This document shows positions 19,919 to 27,899 of a stretch of DNA of 64,000 bases, one piece after another. The translations under genes and the position numbers were made by a program. The stretch's first letter is position 1; every line of letters begins with the position of its first letter. This DNA comes from Candidatus Hydrogenedentota bacterium. GTDB lineage: Bacteria > Hydrogenedentota > Hydrogenedentia > Hydrogenedentales > JAEUWI01. The stretch covers positions 159,925-223,924 of the forward strand of contig JACPGE010000122.1 of NCBI GenBank assembly GCA_016182605.1, written 5' to 3'. The notes beneath the pieces were generated by a model. The model made no database searches. It was given only the letters and a program-made list of their open reading frames with translations, and was not told where the DNA came from.

Positions 19919-20166
19919 GGTTTCAGTTTGTCTGGATTGCGCTTTTTGAGTGCACGGCCGTAATACATGCCCAGCAATCCACCGAGAACGAGGACCATGC
20001 CGGCAATGAAGTTGACGATGGCCGCGCGGGGCGTGTCCAGGGAGAAGACGGTGCCAAACACCACGGGCAGCCCGATGACAAAGATGTAGAGGCCAATGGC
20101 AAAGTAGGTTTCGCCATCGCGTTTCCCGTGATTGACGGGTTCATCTCTGGAGGTGTTGTCGGCCAT
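19915..20166 (-). CDS. small two-TM membrane protein in symporter operon
   Basis: An 83-residue protein with a polar N-terminus and two membrane segments (about residues 22-42 and 50-70) separated by a short loop, ending in a basic tail (GRALKKRNPDKLKP). It lies 12 bp after the 102-residue membrane protein and overlaps the next gene by ATGA. Small hydrophobic partners are found with some solute symporters, and this may be an accessory subunit of the neighbouring SSS carrier. That is inferred from arrangement only; the family is not recognised. Confidence 0.7.
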   Translation of the reverse strand: MADNTSRDEPVNHGKRDGETYFAIGLYIFVIGLPVVFGTVFSLDTPRAAIVNFIAGMVLVLGGLLGMYYGRALKKRNPDKLKP

Positions 20167-20178
20167 GCGTCTCGGCTC

Positions 20179-20487
20179 CTACCGGTTGAAATAGAAATAG
20201 ACCAGCACATGGGGCAGCATCGATATGATGGTCCAAAGGCGCAAGTCGGTGTAGAAGGCCTTAACGGGGCGGCCCTTGTTGACGTATTCTTCCTTTAGAA
20301 TCAGATTGACCCAGAGCATGGCGCCGATGAAGAGGGTGAGCGCGGCGATCATTGCGTAGGGCCTGTAGAACTGGTTCAAGAAGTCGTTGACCGGATGGAA
20401 AATTGGATTGAGGATCCACCCGAACGCGGGCTCAAAGATCGACTCCACGTACTCTTTGAAGATATCGTATTGGGTTTTCGTATCCAT
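20179..20487 (-). CDS. small membrane protein next to the SSS symporter
   Basis: A 102-residue protein whose start overlaps the symporter stop codon (TGATG arrangement), showing translational coupling. It has an amphipathic N-terminus, then two hydrophobic segments at about residues 40-60 and 82-100, with a basic loop between them containing KEEYVNKGRPVKAF. It ends in aromatic residues right at the membrane segment. No family is recognised. With the 83-residue protein it forms a pair of small membrane proteins consistently placed after the carrier, so an accessory or stabilising role is plausible. Confidence 0.7.
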   Translation of the reverse strand: MDTKTQYDIFKEYVESIFEPAFGWILNPIFHPVNDFLNQFYRPYAMIAALTLFIGAMLWVNLILKEEYVNKGRPVKAFYTDLRLWTIISMLPHVLVYFYFNR

Positions 20488-22046
20488 CAGGAACCCACCC
20501 TTTCATTCAGCGCGGCCTGGGCCTCATCGCTATGCAGCACGGAACCCCAGGTGAGGCCCCGGATCTTGTCTTCTGGCTCGGGTTTTGTCAGCAGGCTAAC
20601 GACGACGCAGACCACAAAGCTCAGCAGGAAGGAATACATAGCCACGTAGAGGAAGGGGTCGCTGATGGTAAAGACGCCTGGAGTGAAATTGAGGATAAAG
20701 CAGAAGGGCACGCCGACACCCAGGGCCGCGAGGGCACCCTTGCTGTTCGCGCGCGGCCACATGATGCCCAGGAGCAGAATGGAGAAGATCGGTCCCTGGA
20801 AGAGCGACAGCAGCATTTGCGAGAAGACGTAAATGGAGTCCTGGTCGCCGATCGGTTTTGCCAAAATGGCGGAGGTCACGATAAAGATGAACGTCGTGGC
20901 CCGGCCCCAGAATACGGCCCGGCGTTCGTCCATGGGTCCGTGCCCCTTCCATTTCCGGTATTGCCCCACGATGTCCGTGATGGTGATGGTTGCCGTCGAA
21001 TTGAGCTGTGCCGAGATGTGGGACATCAGTGCGGCGAAGAGCGCCGAGAACATGAGTCCGCGAAGCCCGGGGGGCATCAGCAGGCGGATCATTTCCGGCA
21101 CGGCACGATCGGGATTGTCCAGCCCGGGTACGAGTACGATTGCGCACAGGCCCGGCAGCGCCACCATCAAGGGAATCATGGACTTCAGCAGACCGGCGAA
21201 GAGCATACCGCCTTTTGCGTCCCATTCGGTGCGCGCGCCCAGGGTGCGCTGCACGACGACCTGATTGCCGCTCATGTAGGCGATGGCCATGACGATGCCC
21301 AATCCGAACACGATGCCAGACCAGGGAAAGGGTGTGCTTGTGTCATTGGGGAGCAAGAGCGTGAAGTGGTTTGCGTACTCGGGCCCCATCGCCAAGACCT
21401 TGGATTCCAGGGCGCTCCAGCCGCCCACTTCCCACACGGTCAGTGCCAGGAGACTGAAGCCGCCGACATACATGACGATCAATTGCACCACGTCAGTGAA
21501 GACCACGGCGGTGAGACCGCCTGAAATGGTGTAAATTCCGGTGATTGCCGCTGTGAGAAACACGACGGGGTACTGGGGCCAGCCCAGAATGGTGAAAATG
21601 AGCTTGTCGGCCGTAATCCACAGCATCATGGAGAGACCGATGAAGAGCAGCCAGGCCCAGATGAGCCCATTGATGAACTGTACCGCGCTGTTGTAACGGC
21701 GTCCCAGAAATTCCGGAATCGTGAAGACGCCCGAACGCCAGAAATAGGGCACGAATACGAAGGCGGCCACCACCATGGCGGGCATGGAGCCCAGCCAGTC
21801 GAAGTTTGCTGCGGCAACCCCATACTTATAGGCGGCCCCGGAAACGGCGACGAAGTCCGTCGCGCCGATATCGGAGGTGACGACCGAGAAGCCAATCGCC
21901 CAGAAGGGCAGGGCCTTGCCTGCCGTGAAGAAATCTTCCACGCTGTCGACGTAACGCGTGCAGTAGGAGCCGAGGATGAGGGAACCGACCATGTAAATAA
22001 AGATGATGAAGAGGTCGATGTTGCTCAGGCCGATATACTGTTCCAT
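20487..22046 (-). CDS. sodium:solute symporter (SSS family)
   Basis: A 519-residue carrier with about thirteen membrane segments that imports an organic solute with Na+. The first segment region (NIDLFIIFIYMVGSLILGSY) is followed by the family's VEDFFTAGKALPFWAIGFS and a long unwound first helix with GATDFVAVSG. The Na+-site region ALMSHISAQLNSTATI lies at about residues 345-360. Sugars, sialic acid or inositol are typical substrates of such SSS branches, but none can be chosen here. It starts at an ATG with a GGAGTGACC ribosome site and heads a four-gene operon with two small membrane proteins and a hypothetical protein. Confidence 0.92.
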   Translation of the reverse strand: MEQYIGLSNIDLFIIFIYMVGSLILGSYCTRYVDSVEDFFTAGKALPFWAIGFSVVTSDIGATDFVAVSGAAYKYGVAAANFDWLGSMPAMVVAAFVFVPYFWRSGVFTIPEFLGRRYNSAVQFINGLIWAWLLFIGLSMMLWITADKLIFTILGWPQYPVVFLTAAITGIYTISGGLTAVVFTDVVQLIVMYVGGFSLLALTVWEVGGWSALESKVLAMGPEYANHFTLLLPNDTSTPFPWSGIVFGLGIVMAIAYMSGNQVVVQRTLGARTEWDAKGGMLFAGLLKSMIPLMVALPGLCAIVLVPGLDNPDRAVPEMIRLLMPPGLRGLMFSALFAALMSHISAQLNSTATITITDIVGQYRKWKGHGPMDERRAVFWGRATTFIFIVTSAILAKPIGDQDSIYVFSQMLLSLFQGPIFSILLLGIMWPRANSKGALAALGVGVPFCFILNFTPGVFTISDPFLYVAMYSFLLSFVVCVVVSLLTKPEPEDKIRGLTWGSVLHSDEAQAALNERVGS

Positions 22047-22243
22047 TGGTCACTCCGCGTACCGGGTTTCGCTGCGGTTGGCGCTCCATACAGTGGGCGA
22101 CTATATCAAAAGCTGCCGAGAAACCGCAAGATCGACTAATGAAAAATCCGCGTTTTCCTGGCGCGGATGGGCGGTTGCCAACAATGCTCCCTGGTTGAAC
22201 GCCTTGGTACGGCGTAGCCGCATTGGGTTGCAGATCGAAAAGA

Positions 22244-22272
22244 CCGGGCGCCCCGGCATGCGGAGCGCCCGG
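22244..22272 (-). terminator. probable intrinsic terminator after the DinB-like gene
   Basis: An 8-bp GC stem (CCGGGCGC / GCGCCCGG) with a 13-base loop lies 20 bp beyond the stop of the DinB-like gene. On the minus strand it is followed by TCTTTT, which fits a factor-independent terminator. It also separates this gene from the symporter operon promoter region. Confidence 0.55.
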
Positions 22273-22292
22273 CGAGAGGTTGGAACGGTTGC

Positions 22293-22793
22293 TTACAATT
22301 TGGCGATGAGGGCCATCTGTCCGCGGTGATGGGCGTCGTGGCTCACCATGATGTTGAGGGAGGCGCCGATGGAGGAGAAATAGGCGCGCAGCGGTTCGGG
22401 GGTCTTGTCGGACATGGGATTGGGCAACTGATCGTCGGTCAATTGCTCCACGCGTTGAATCACGGCGGTCATGGCGTCTTTGTAGAGGGCTTTCACTTCG
22501 TCCCACGCGGGATACATGGAGGCATCGGTTGAGGGGGGCGTGCCGCGTGCAAAGTCGGGCGCAAAGAGACGCACATTTTCCTTGCCGATCATGCTTTCTT
22601 CGTTGAACATCCACATGATGCAGATGGTGTTCAGGGTGTTGGCGAGGTGCCCCATCAGCCACAGGGGCGTGGCCTTGCCCTCTTTCAATTGGTACAGGCG
22701 CCGGTCCTCGGGAATCTCATCCGCCAGTTTGAGGGTCTGGTAACGCGCCATCTTCAATTGTTCGACCAACAGCTCGATCTTTGCCTGGCTCAT
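22293..22793 (-). CDS. DinB-family protein
   Basis: A 166-residue four-helix-bundle protein of the DinB/YfiT type. The metal-binding triad appears as His in LMGHLANTLN (about residue 52) and the two His of SHDAHHRGQM near the C-terminus. Family members are putative metal-dependent thiol transferases or hydrolases and are often found in large numbers in soil and PVC bacteria. The start at 22793 has an AAGGAGAG ribosome site; the longer open frame overlaps the glutaredoxin gene and is not used. It probably follows the glutaredoxin in one transcript. Specific function is unknown. Confidence 0.85.
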   Translation of the reverse strand: MSQAKIELLVEQLKMARYQTLKLADEIPEDRRLYQLKEGKATPLWLMGHLANTLNTICIMWMFNEESMIGKENVRLFAPDFARGTPPSTDASMYPAWDEVKALYKDAMTAVIQRVEQLTDDQLPNPMSDKTPEPLRAYFSSIGASLNIMVSHDAHHRGQMALIAKL

Positions 22794-22909
22794 CGTTCGC
22801 TCTCCTTGCCGCCCTTGCGATTGTCGTGTGAGTCGTGCGGCCACCCTGGGCCACCCGGTGAGAAGTCGTTCCGGCGCACCGTCCCTTACATCGGGCGCGT
22901 CCGGCGCCG

Positions 22910-23167
22910 CTATCCTGATATACCGAAGAGGGTTTTCGCAAATGAAACCGAAAAGGGCTTTCCGGGTTCGTAACCCCGGAACCATTCTCCGTCTATGACG
23001 AGGTAGGGCACCCCGAGTTTGCCGGTCTTCTCCTGCAATTCGATGCCGAACTCTGGATCTTCGCGAATGTCGCGGTTTTCATAGACGATGCCGTGCTCCT
23101 CCATGAACGACTTCAGGTGCTGGCAATCGCCGCACATTTTTGCCGAATACATGATTATCTCTGCCAC
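22910..23167 (-). CDS. glutaredoxin-like protein
   Basis: An 85-residue thioredoxin-fold protein. The active-site motif is CGDC at residues 12-15, after a beta strand (AEIIMYS). The cis-proline segment is KLGVPYLVIDG, typical of glutaredoxins and NrdH-like redoxins. The GTG at 23167 is taken as the start because GGAG lies eight bases upstream; the ATG eight codons before it lacks a ribosome site. CGDC is not the usual CPYC, so it may be a NrdH-like or UXX-star-type redoxin reduced by another route than glutathione. Likely role: disulfide reduction in the cytoplasm. Confidence 0.82.
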   Translation of the reverse strand: MAEIIMYSAKMCGDCQHLKSFMEEHGIVYENRDIREDPEFGIELQEKTGKLGVPYLVIDGEWFRGYEPGKPFSVSFAKTLFGISG

Positions 23168-23233
23168 GATGGGTACTCCTTTGCATCCCATTTCTGGGTC
23201 GCAGCGCCGCACGCGCCGCTTACACGATCCCGC

Positions 23234-24637
23234 CTATTCGCCGCGCTTCACCCGGCCGCGGAACATCGCGTAGATCCCGCCAAAGGCGCCGTTGCTCATG
23301 AGGAGCACGATGTCGCGCGCCCCTTTTGTTGCGACGACATGGTCCGCCAGGGCCGCCACATCGTCCCAAGCGGAAGCTCGCGTACCTTTGCCGCACAATT
23401 CCGCCGCGAGGCCGGCGGTGTCCAGGCGCTCTTCATCGAGAATCCGGTCTCCGCGGTGAATGGGCCCCAGAAAGACTTCGTCCGCTCCGGAGAAGGCCTC
23501 CAGCAATGGGACATGAAAGCGCTTGGTAACGGTGGTGTTGGAGCGCGGCTCGAACAGAACGCGAATCCGGTGTTGGGGCCAGCGCTCCCGCGCGCCCTTG
23601 ATCGTCTCGCGGATGGCGGTGGGATGGTGGGCAAAATCGTCGATGTACACGGTTTCACCCTGTTCCAGGAAGACCTCCATGCGCCGGCGCACGCCACGAA
23701 AGGTGCGGACACCTTCCCGGATGCTTTCCAGCTCTGCGCCGAGAAGGGATGCGACCGCCACCGCCGCGAGGGTGTTTTGCAGGTTGTGCGCACCTGACAT
23801 GGGCACGGCGAGTCTCCCCCACTTTAGGCCTTCGGCGTGTACCTCCATCTGGGCGAGGCCGTCTTCATAGCCGAGGAGCGTGCCGCGCCAGGAGGCGTTA
23901 TCGGAGAAGCCGTAGAGGACGGTGTTGGAGAAGGCGTGCGCTTTGAGGTGGGCGGCGTGGTTGTCGGCGCAGGCGACGAGCCAGCCCTCCCGGGGAATTT
24001 GGCGCAGCATGCGTTGAAACGCCACTTCGATCTCTTCCAGGTCGCGGTAGATATCGCCGTGATCGAACTCCACCGAGGTAACCACGGCGATATGCGGCAG
24101 GTAGTGCAGAAACTTAGCACGTTTGTCGAAGAAGGCGGTGTCGTACTCGTCGCCCTCGATGACAAAGGGCGCGCCGGGTGCGCCCAGCCGCGCGGAATGC
24201 TCGACGCCGAGGGGCTGGCCGCCGATGAAATAGCCGGGCGCCAGGCCGCAATGCTGCAATACATGGGCCACGAGGGCAGTCGTTGTGGTCTTGCCGTGGG
24301 TGCCGCAGATCACCACCGGCGTGCGTGGGCGCAGCACGTGTTCCTTCATCCACTCGGGGAGGCTGCAATAGACCAGGCCGCGCGAGAGGGCCGCTTCCAC
24401 TTCGGCGTTGCCCCGGCTCAGGGCGTTCCCCAGGATCACACGGTCGGGCTGCCAGTCGAGATTTTCGGCGGCGTAGCCTTCATAGACGGGGACGCCCAGG
24501 TCCTGCACCATGCCGCTCGTGGGCGGGTAGAGCACCTGATCGCTCCCGCGCACTTCCCACCCGCTCTCGATGGCCAGGCGCGCCCCGGCCACCATGGCGG
24601 TGCCGCCAATACCTGAAAAGTGAATCTTCTGGCCCAC
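23234..24637 (-). CDS. mpl: UDP-N-acetylmuramate--L-Ala-gamma-D-Glu-meso-DAP ligase
   Basis: A 467-residue Mur ligase of the Mpl type, which joins recovered murein tripeptide to UDP-MurNAc in peptidoglycan recycling. It has the GIGGTAM N-terminal Rossmann motif (residues 9-15), the ATP-binding loop CGTHGKTTTT (111-120), the EGDEYDTAFFD metal and nucleotide segment, and the DDFAHHPTA motif in the C-terminal half. GTG is the start, with AGGGGAAT six bases upstream. The length matches the family. Its presence implies a meso-diaminopimelate cell wall. The gene is monocistronic and divergent from the RNase D fusion gene. Confidence 0.92.
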   Translation of the reverse strand: MGQKIHFSGIGGTAMVAGARLAIESGWEVRGSDQVLYPPTSGMVQDLGVPVYEGYAAENLDWQPDRVILGNALSRGNAEVEAALSRGLVYCSLPEWMKEHVLRPRTPVVICGTHGKTTTTALVAHVLQHCGLAPGYFIGGQPLGVEHSARLGAPGAPFVIEGDEYDTAFFDKRAKFLHYLPHIAVVTSVEFDHGDIYRDLEEIEVAFQRMLRQIPREGWLVACADNHAAHLKAHAFSNTVLYGFSDNASWRGTLLGYEDGLAQMEVHAEGLKWGRLAVPMSGAHNLQNTLAAVAVASLLGAELESIREGVRTFRGVRRRMEVFLEQGETVYIDDFAHHPTAIRETIKGARERWPQHRIRVLFEPRSNTTVTKRFHVPLLEAFSGADEVFLGPIHRGDRILDEERLDTAGLAAELCGKGTRASAWDDVAALADHVVATKGARDIVLLMSNGAFGGIYAMFRGRVKRGE

Positions 24638-24689
24638 GCTATTCCCCTGCCTTGCTGTTCTGCACGGAGTACACTGGAAACGTCGCGGG

Positions 24690-24698
24690 AGTATAGCA
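24690..24698 (-). promoter_or_regulatory. candidate extended -10 promoter element for mpl
   Basis: On the minus strand the sequence reads TGCTATACT, an extended -10 (TGn followed by TATACT). It lies about 55 bp upstream of the mpl GTG. No convincing -35 is seen at 17 bp, which is acceptable for extended -10 promoters. Confidence 0.35.
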
Positions 24699-24831
24699 AA
24701 GTTGCGAAGTTCGGGGCAGTACCACGTTTGCGGCCTTTGCTACTTTTAACCGGTGTCTGAAACGCGCTATCATGGGTTGAGCATGAGGGTACCCCGAGGC
24801 GGCAACGTTTTCATCATCAATCAGGGCGCTT

Positions 24832-25911
24832 GTGGAAGTAGATCGGCAAGAACAGGAATCGCAACGAAACCGGCGTGTCCGCAAGGAAGCCGCACCTTCG
24901 ATTCAGGCGATGGTGCAGAAGGGTTTCCTAAACGACGGCCAGACGATATTGTGTTATGGCTGCGGGCGCGGTGTGGACGTGAACTGGCTGCGGATGCGGC
25001 GGCTTCACGCGCAGGGCTACGATCCGTATGAGCCGTATGGATTCGCGGAGGCCCCGAAGGGCGCTTTCGATGTGGTCATCCTCGCCTATGTGATGAAGCG
25101 GCTTCAGACGCACGAGAACCGGCGGGAAACGCTGCGCAAGGCCGCGGGGCATGTGCGCCCGGGGGGGCACCTGGTCATCATCACCCGAAACTGGTCCCAG
25201 TTCGTGACGCAGGAAGAACCGCCGCAGATCGGCAGCGCGGTGGCCTATTTTCAGGGCCTGATTGGCACGCCGGATTTCGGCGCGCTGGCGGCGCACGTGT
25301 GGGACGAACACGATTCGGCGTTGTGTCTCCAGGTGCAGCGGGGCGGCATCTACGAGCCGCAACATCCTGTGGTATGGATCGATGAACCGGGAGAATTTGC
25401 CGCGCTGTGCACGCGGCTTGCCCGCGAGCCGATGGTGGCGCTGGATGTGGAGACGACCCTGGAAGAGCCGCGGGTGCTCTGCACGATTCAATTGGGGATC
25501 CCCGGGCGCACGTGGGTGGTGGACGCGCTGGCAATGAGCGATCTGAGGCCGGTGAAGGACTTGCTGGAGAATGAGCGGGTGGAGAAGGTGATTCACAACG
25601 CGTTTTTTGAGGAGCAGATGTTCGCGAAGCACCAAATCCGGATAGTGAACATCTTCGACACGCTTCCGGCTTCCCGCAAGAAGTACCAGAAGCAATCGGT
25701 GACCGGGGGACACAAGCTGGGCGATGTGTGTGAACGGGAATTGGGGATCTACCTCGACAAGACCAATCAGACGTCGGATTGGACCTTGCGCCCCCTGCGC
25801 GCGGATCAACTGGCCTACGCAGCGATTGATGCGGAGGTGCTGGTCGAACTGTACCGCATCTTCAAGCCTCCGGTGCAACCGACGAATCTGGAGTTGTTTG
25901 CGCTGGAATAG
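24832..25911 (+). CDS. fusion of methyltransferase-like domain and RNase D-type 3'-5' exonuclease
   Basis: A 359-residue two-domain protein. Residues 30-122 look like the putative methyltransferase associated with DNA phosphorothioation genes: YGCGRGVDVNWLR (42-54), GYDPY (62-66), FDVVILAYVMKRL and a RPGGHLVIITR strand. Residues 183-345 are an RNase D-like DEDDy exonuclease with D205/E207 (LDVETT), N256 in HNAFFE, D276 in IFDT and Y329/D333 in YAAID. The usual Asp of motif II is Glu260 here. The start is GTG at 24832. It stands alone, divergent from mpl. A role in nucleic acid processing or repair is likely; coupling of the two activities is unexplained. Catalytic competence is not certain. 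Confidence 0.75.
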   Translation: MEVDRQEQESQRNRRVRKEAAPSIQAMVQKGFLNDGQTILCYGCGRGVDVNWLRMRRLHAQGYDPYEPYGFAEAPKGAFDVVILAYVMKRLQTHENRRETLRKAAGHVRPGGHLVIITRNWSQFVTQEEPPQIGSAVAYFQGLIGTPDFGALAAHVWDEHDSALCLQVQRGGIYEPQHPVVWIDEPGEFAALCTRLAREPMVALDVETTLEEPRVLCTIQLGIPGRTWVVDALAMSDLRPVKDLLENERVEKVIHNAFFEEQMFAKHQIRIVNIFDTLPASRKKYQKQSVTGGHKLGDVCERELGIYLDKTNQTSDWTLRPLRADQLAYAAIDAEVLVELYRIFKPPVQPTNLELFALE

Positions 25912-25942
25912 GCGCGGGAGGCGAAGGCGGCAATGTAGGTCA

Positions 25943-26029
25943 CATAGGCCGTACAGGACCTATGAGAAGCCTTTGATAGGAGCCTTCAAATTGAAGTGAA
26001 GGGCGTCCTCATCGCTGAGAACACCCTTC
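25943..26029. other. run of stem-loops between two genes
   Basis: Three inverted repeats lie in the 198-bp gap between the RNase D fusion gene and the small zinc-ribbon gene. They are CATAGG/CCTATG (25943-25964), the 13-base palindrome CTTCAAATTGAAG (25984-25996), and a longer hairpin with a 9-bp arm pair (25998-26029, one mismatch, with CTCA/TGAG inside). The genes converge here, so bidirectional termination is likely, but no clear T-run follows. Confidence 0.4.
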
Positions 26030-26109
26030 CAAGTCCGCGAGTGGTATGCGGGAATAGTATAATTGCGCTGGTTCGCAGCCAACCCTTTGTTACGGACCAG
26101 CAAAGGAAG

Positions 26110-26277
26110 TCAGGTCAATACCAATTCCTTCGGTTGCTGTGCGACCAACTTCGCGCTCTCCTTATCGAGGCAGTGCGGGCAGTAGGTGTGACTGACCTGT
26201 TGACCTTCGGAAACCGGTTTTTTCTTCCACTTTCCGGAATCCCGGATTGATTTGCAGACGCAGCATTGAACAACCAT
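26110..26277 (-). CDS. small zinc-ribbon-like protein (55 residues)
   Basis: A 55-residue gene found by translating the gap. ATG at 26277 has AAGGAGG eight bases upstream, an almost ideal ribosome site. The protein has CCVCKSIRDSGKW at residues 5-17 and SHTYCPHCLDKE at 29-40, giving two cysteine pairs (CXXC near residue 5-8 and CPHC at 33-36) spaced like a small zinc ribbon. The pattern C-x2-C-K-x-I-R-D...W...SH...CP-x-C matches short zinc-finger proteins that are common near response regulators in Desulfobacterota and similar bacteria. It overlaps no other gene. A regulatory or protein-binding role is likely but unproven. Confidence 0.75.
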   Translation of the reverse strand: MVVQCCVCKSIRDSGKWKKKPVSEGQQVSHTYCPHCLDKESAKLVAQQPKELVLT

Positions 26278-26410
26278 GGTTTGGACCTCCTTGTCCTACT
26301 ATCTTCATGTGATCTATTATCGACTTGGCCCGCCGCAACTTTAATGGGTATTCCAGCCGACTGCGGGGCGATTTTCGCAAGTCCAGAAAATTCAGGGAGA
26401 TACGTACCCC

Positions 26411-26857
26411 ATGATCCCGATTGAAGAACTCCCGCATATTCACAAGATTCCCAAGAATGAGGGGGAGTGGTTTCAGGCGCTCATAGACCTGGCGCGCTAC
26501 CTCCGCACCCCCCAGGGCTGCCCCTGGGACCGGAAACAGAACTCCCAGGACTTCCTGCGCTATCTGCGCGATGAGTTGAAGGAGATCGACGAGGCCTATG
26601 CCGACGGGGACGAGGAGAATGTGGCGGAGGAGTTTGGGGATTCGCTCTTTTGCATGATTGCCAGCGCAGCGGCGGCGGAGGAGGAAGGGCGCTATACCCT
26701 GAAGCAGGCGTTGGAGGATATCCACACGAAGATGATCCGCCGCCACGCGCACGTGTTTGGCGATGTGGATGCGAACGATCCGGAAGCTGTGAAGGCCTCC
26801 TGGGCCGCGATCAAGGAGGCGGAAAAGGAGGAGAAGCGGCGCAAGAAGGGGAAGTAG
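26411..26857 (+). CDS. mazG: MazG-type nucleoside triphosphate pyrophosphohydrolase
   Basis: A 148-residue all-alpha NTP pyrophosphohydrolase that removes pyrophosphate from nucleotides, including non-canonical ones. The signature runs from LRTPQGCPWDRKQ (about residues 36-48) through YLRDELKEIDEAY to EEFGDSLFCM; the Glu and Asp residues of EExxE and ExxD coordinate Mg2+. Only one MazG domain is present, about half of E. coli MazG, which is usual for single-domain members. A lysine-rich tail ends the protein. It appears monocistronic, with a stem-loop 75 bp downstream. Confidence 0.9.
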   Translation: MIPIEELPHIHKIPKNEGEWFQALIDLARYLRTPQGCPWDRKQNSQDFLRYLRDELKEIDEAYADGDEENVAEEFGDSLFCMIASAAAAEEEGRYTLKQALEDIHTKMIRRHAHVFGDVDANDPEAVKASWAAIKEAEKEEKRRKKGK

Positions 26858-26911
26858 AACCAACTTCCGGGGGCGGGGCATTCAGGGTGATTGCGGGGCG
26901 CTGTAGGGGCT

Positions 26912-26997
26912 GGGATTTGCAGAACGAGGGGGACACTCTTGACGAGAGTGTTTAATGGTCGATTCTCGAGGTTGGGGGATTTGCGGAACGAGGGGGA
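26912..26997 (+). repeat. pair of 22-bp direct repeats
   Basis: The sequence GGGATTTGCAGAACGAGGGG (extended by GA) occurs at 26912-26933 and again, with one change (A to G after TTGC), at 26976-26997. The copies are 64 bp apart and flank the stem-loop at 26933-26951. Confidence 0.7.
26933..26956 (+). terminator. weak intrinsic terminator candidate after mazG
   Basis: A 7-bp stem (ACACTCT / AGAGTGT) with a 5-base loop is followed by TTAAT. It lies 75 bp after the mazG stop codon. The stem is short and the T-run poor, so efficiency is doubtful. Confidence 0.35.
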
Positions 26998-27231
26998 ATT
27001 GATTAACTGAAACTCAATAAACTGCTCATTTTGCGCAATTTGACGTTCCGCATAGATTCTGGCGCGCGTTTGAGGCTACCTGTGAGGGTTGGCGTGTTTT
27101 GTACCCTTGGGGAATGGGGGCTGTACAAATTGACCATGGTGTGGTTGAATTTCAACCACTCATTGGCACATATGGAAATTGCGGTTCGCAAGTGTGGGAC
27201 TCGGGAAAGCGGAGGCAGGCAAGACCGGGAG

Positions 27232-27253
27232 CGCCGAGTTGCACTCGGCTTTA
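27232..27253 (+). repeat. 22-bp palindromic repeat, copy 1
   Basis: CGCCGAGTTGCACTCGGCTT (extended by TA) contains the inverted repeat GCCGAG / CTCGGC. The same 22 bases occur on the minus strand at 28271-28292, on the other side of hicAB. Confidence 0.7.
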
Positions 27254-27674
27254 CCCGCGTTTCTTCACACCGCGCTGGCAAGCACGATGCGCCGTGGGTG
27301 CACCTGAGAGCCTCCATGTCCCAATGGGGGGATAGCGGGTCGTGGGGCGTTCTGCAATCCGGACTGGCGTCCGGGCCGTTCAGGAGAACGGCGCTCCCAG
27401 GGAAGAAGGGCACGTGCCTCGATGTGATTCAGGCCATCCAATACACTCGGGAAAAAAGACGAAGCGACGTAGCTCCGATTTCCGAATGGGAGTGCGACGC
27501 GGATGGATCAACATTCACGCATTCCGCTGTGCGCATGAGGTTGAGCGACGCGGAGCGTCGGGGAGGGCATTTCCAAGCGGAGCTTGGGAACGAGAGGAAA
27601 ACCAATAGTGAGCTGACCCGGAATACTTGTGCGTAATGACTTCCGCTTGAATTGTACTTGGGCACGCTGGGAAA

Positions 27675-27899
27675 TCAGATCAGGGATTGGAATTCCTCTT
27701 CGCTGAGCCCGGTCTGGGTGATGATGGCCTTGATGGTTCCACGGGGCAAATCGCGCGCGTGCATGGGAATGGTGACCAAGGCTCCGCGTTCCCTGTGACA
27801 CATGAAGAGATGGCTGCCGCGTTGCCGCAATTCTTCGAAACCCGCGCGTTTAAGCGCCGTGACGACTTCACGCGGCGTAAGCGATGGAATCCGGCTCAT
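27675..27899 (-). CDS. hicA: type II toxin HicA
   Basis: A 74-residue double-stranded RNA-binding-fold toxin that cleaves mRNA. The core has REVVTALKRAGFEELRQRGSH, where the final His (about residue 29) is the catalytic one, followed by HLFMCHRERGALVTIPMHAR and a GTIKAIITQTGLSEEEF end. Length and motifs match HicA. Its ATG overlaps the hicB stop by four bases, so the toxin follows the antitoxin in the operon. This is the order hicB-hicA, the reverse of the E. coli arrangement. Confidence 0.93.
   Translation of the reverse strand: MSRIPSLTPREVVTALKRAGFEELRQRGSHLFMCHRERGALVTIPMHARDLPRGTIKAIITQTGLSEEEFQSLI

Larger units (their letters stand above)
26858..27674. other. gene-poor region between mazG and hicA
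   Basis: About 820 bp without a gene I can support. Open frames here have no ribosome site, odd composition and no recognisable domain. It holds a weak terminator, a pair of 22-bp direct repeats, a palindromic repeat also present at 28271-28292, and a GC hairpin-rich part near 27540. It looks like accumulated intergenic repeats or a decayed gene. Confidence 0.5.

Noticed and set aside
25996..26250. 84-codon plus-strand frame overlapping the zinc-ribbon gene
   Set aside because: It starts inside a hairpin and lies antisense to a gene with an ideal ribosome site and Cys motif.
27031..27636. 201-codon open frame in the gap after mazG
   Set aside because: Low-complexity translation, no ribosome site, and part of it is the palindromic repeat; no family resemblance.
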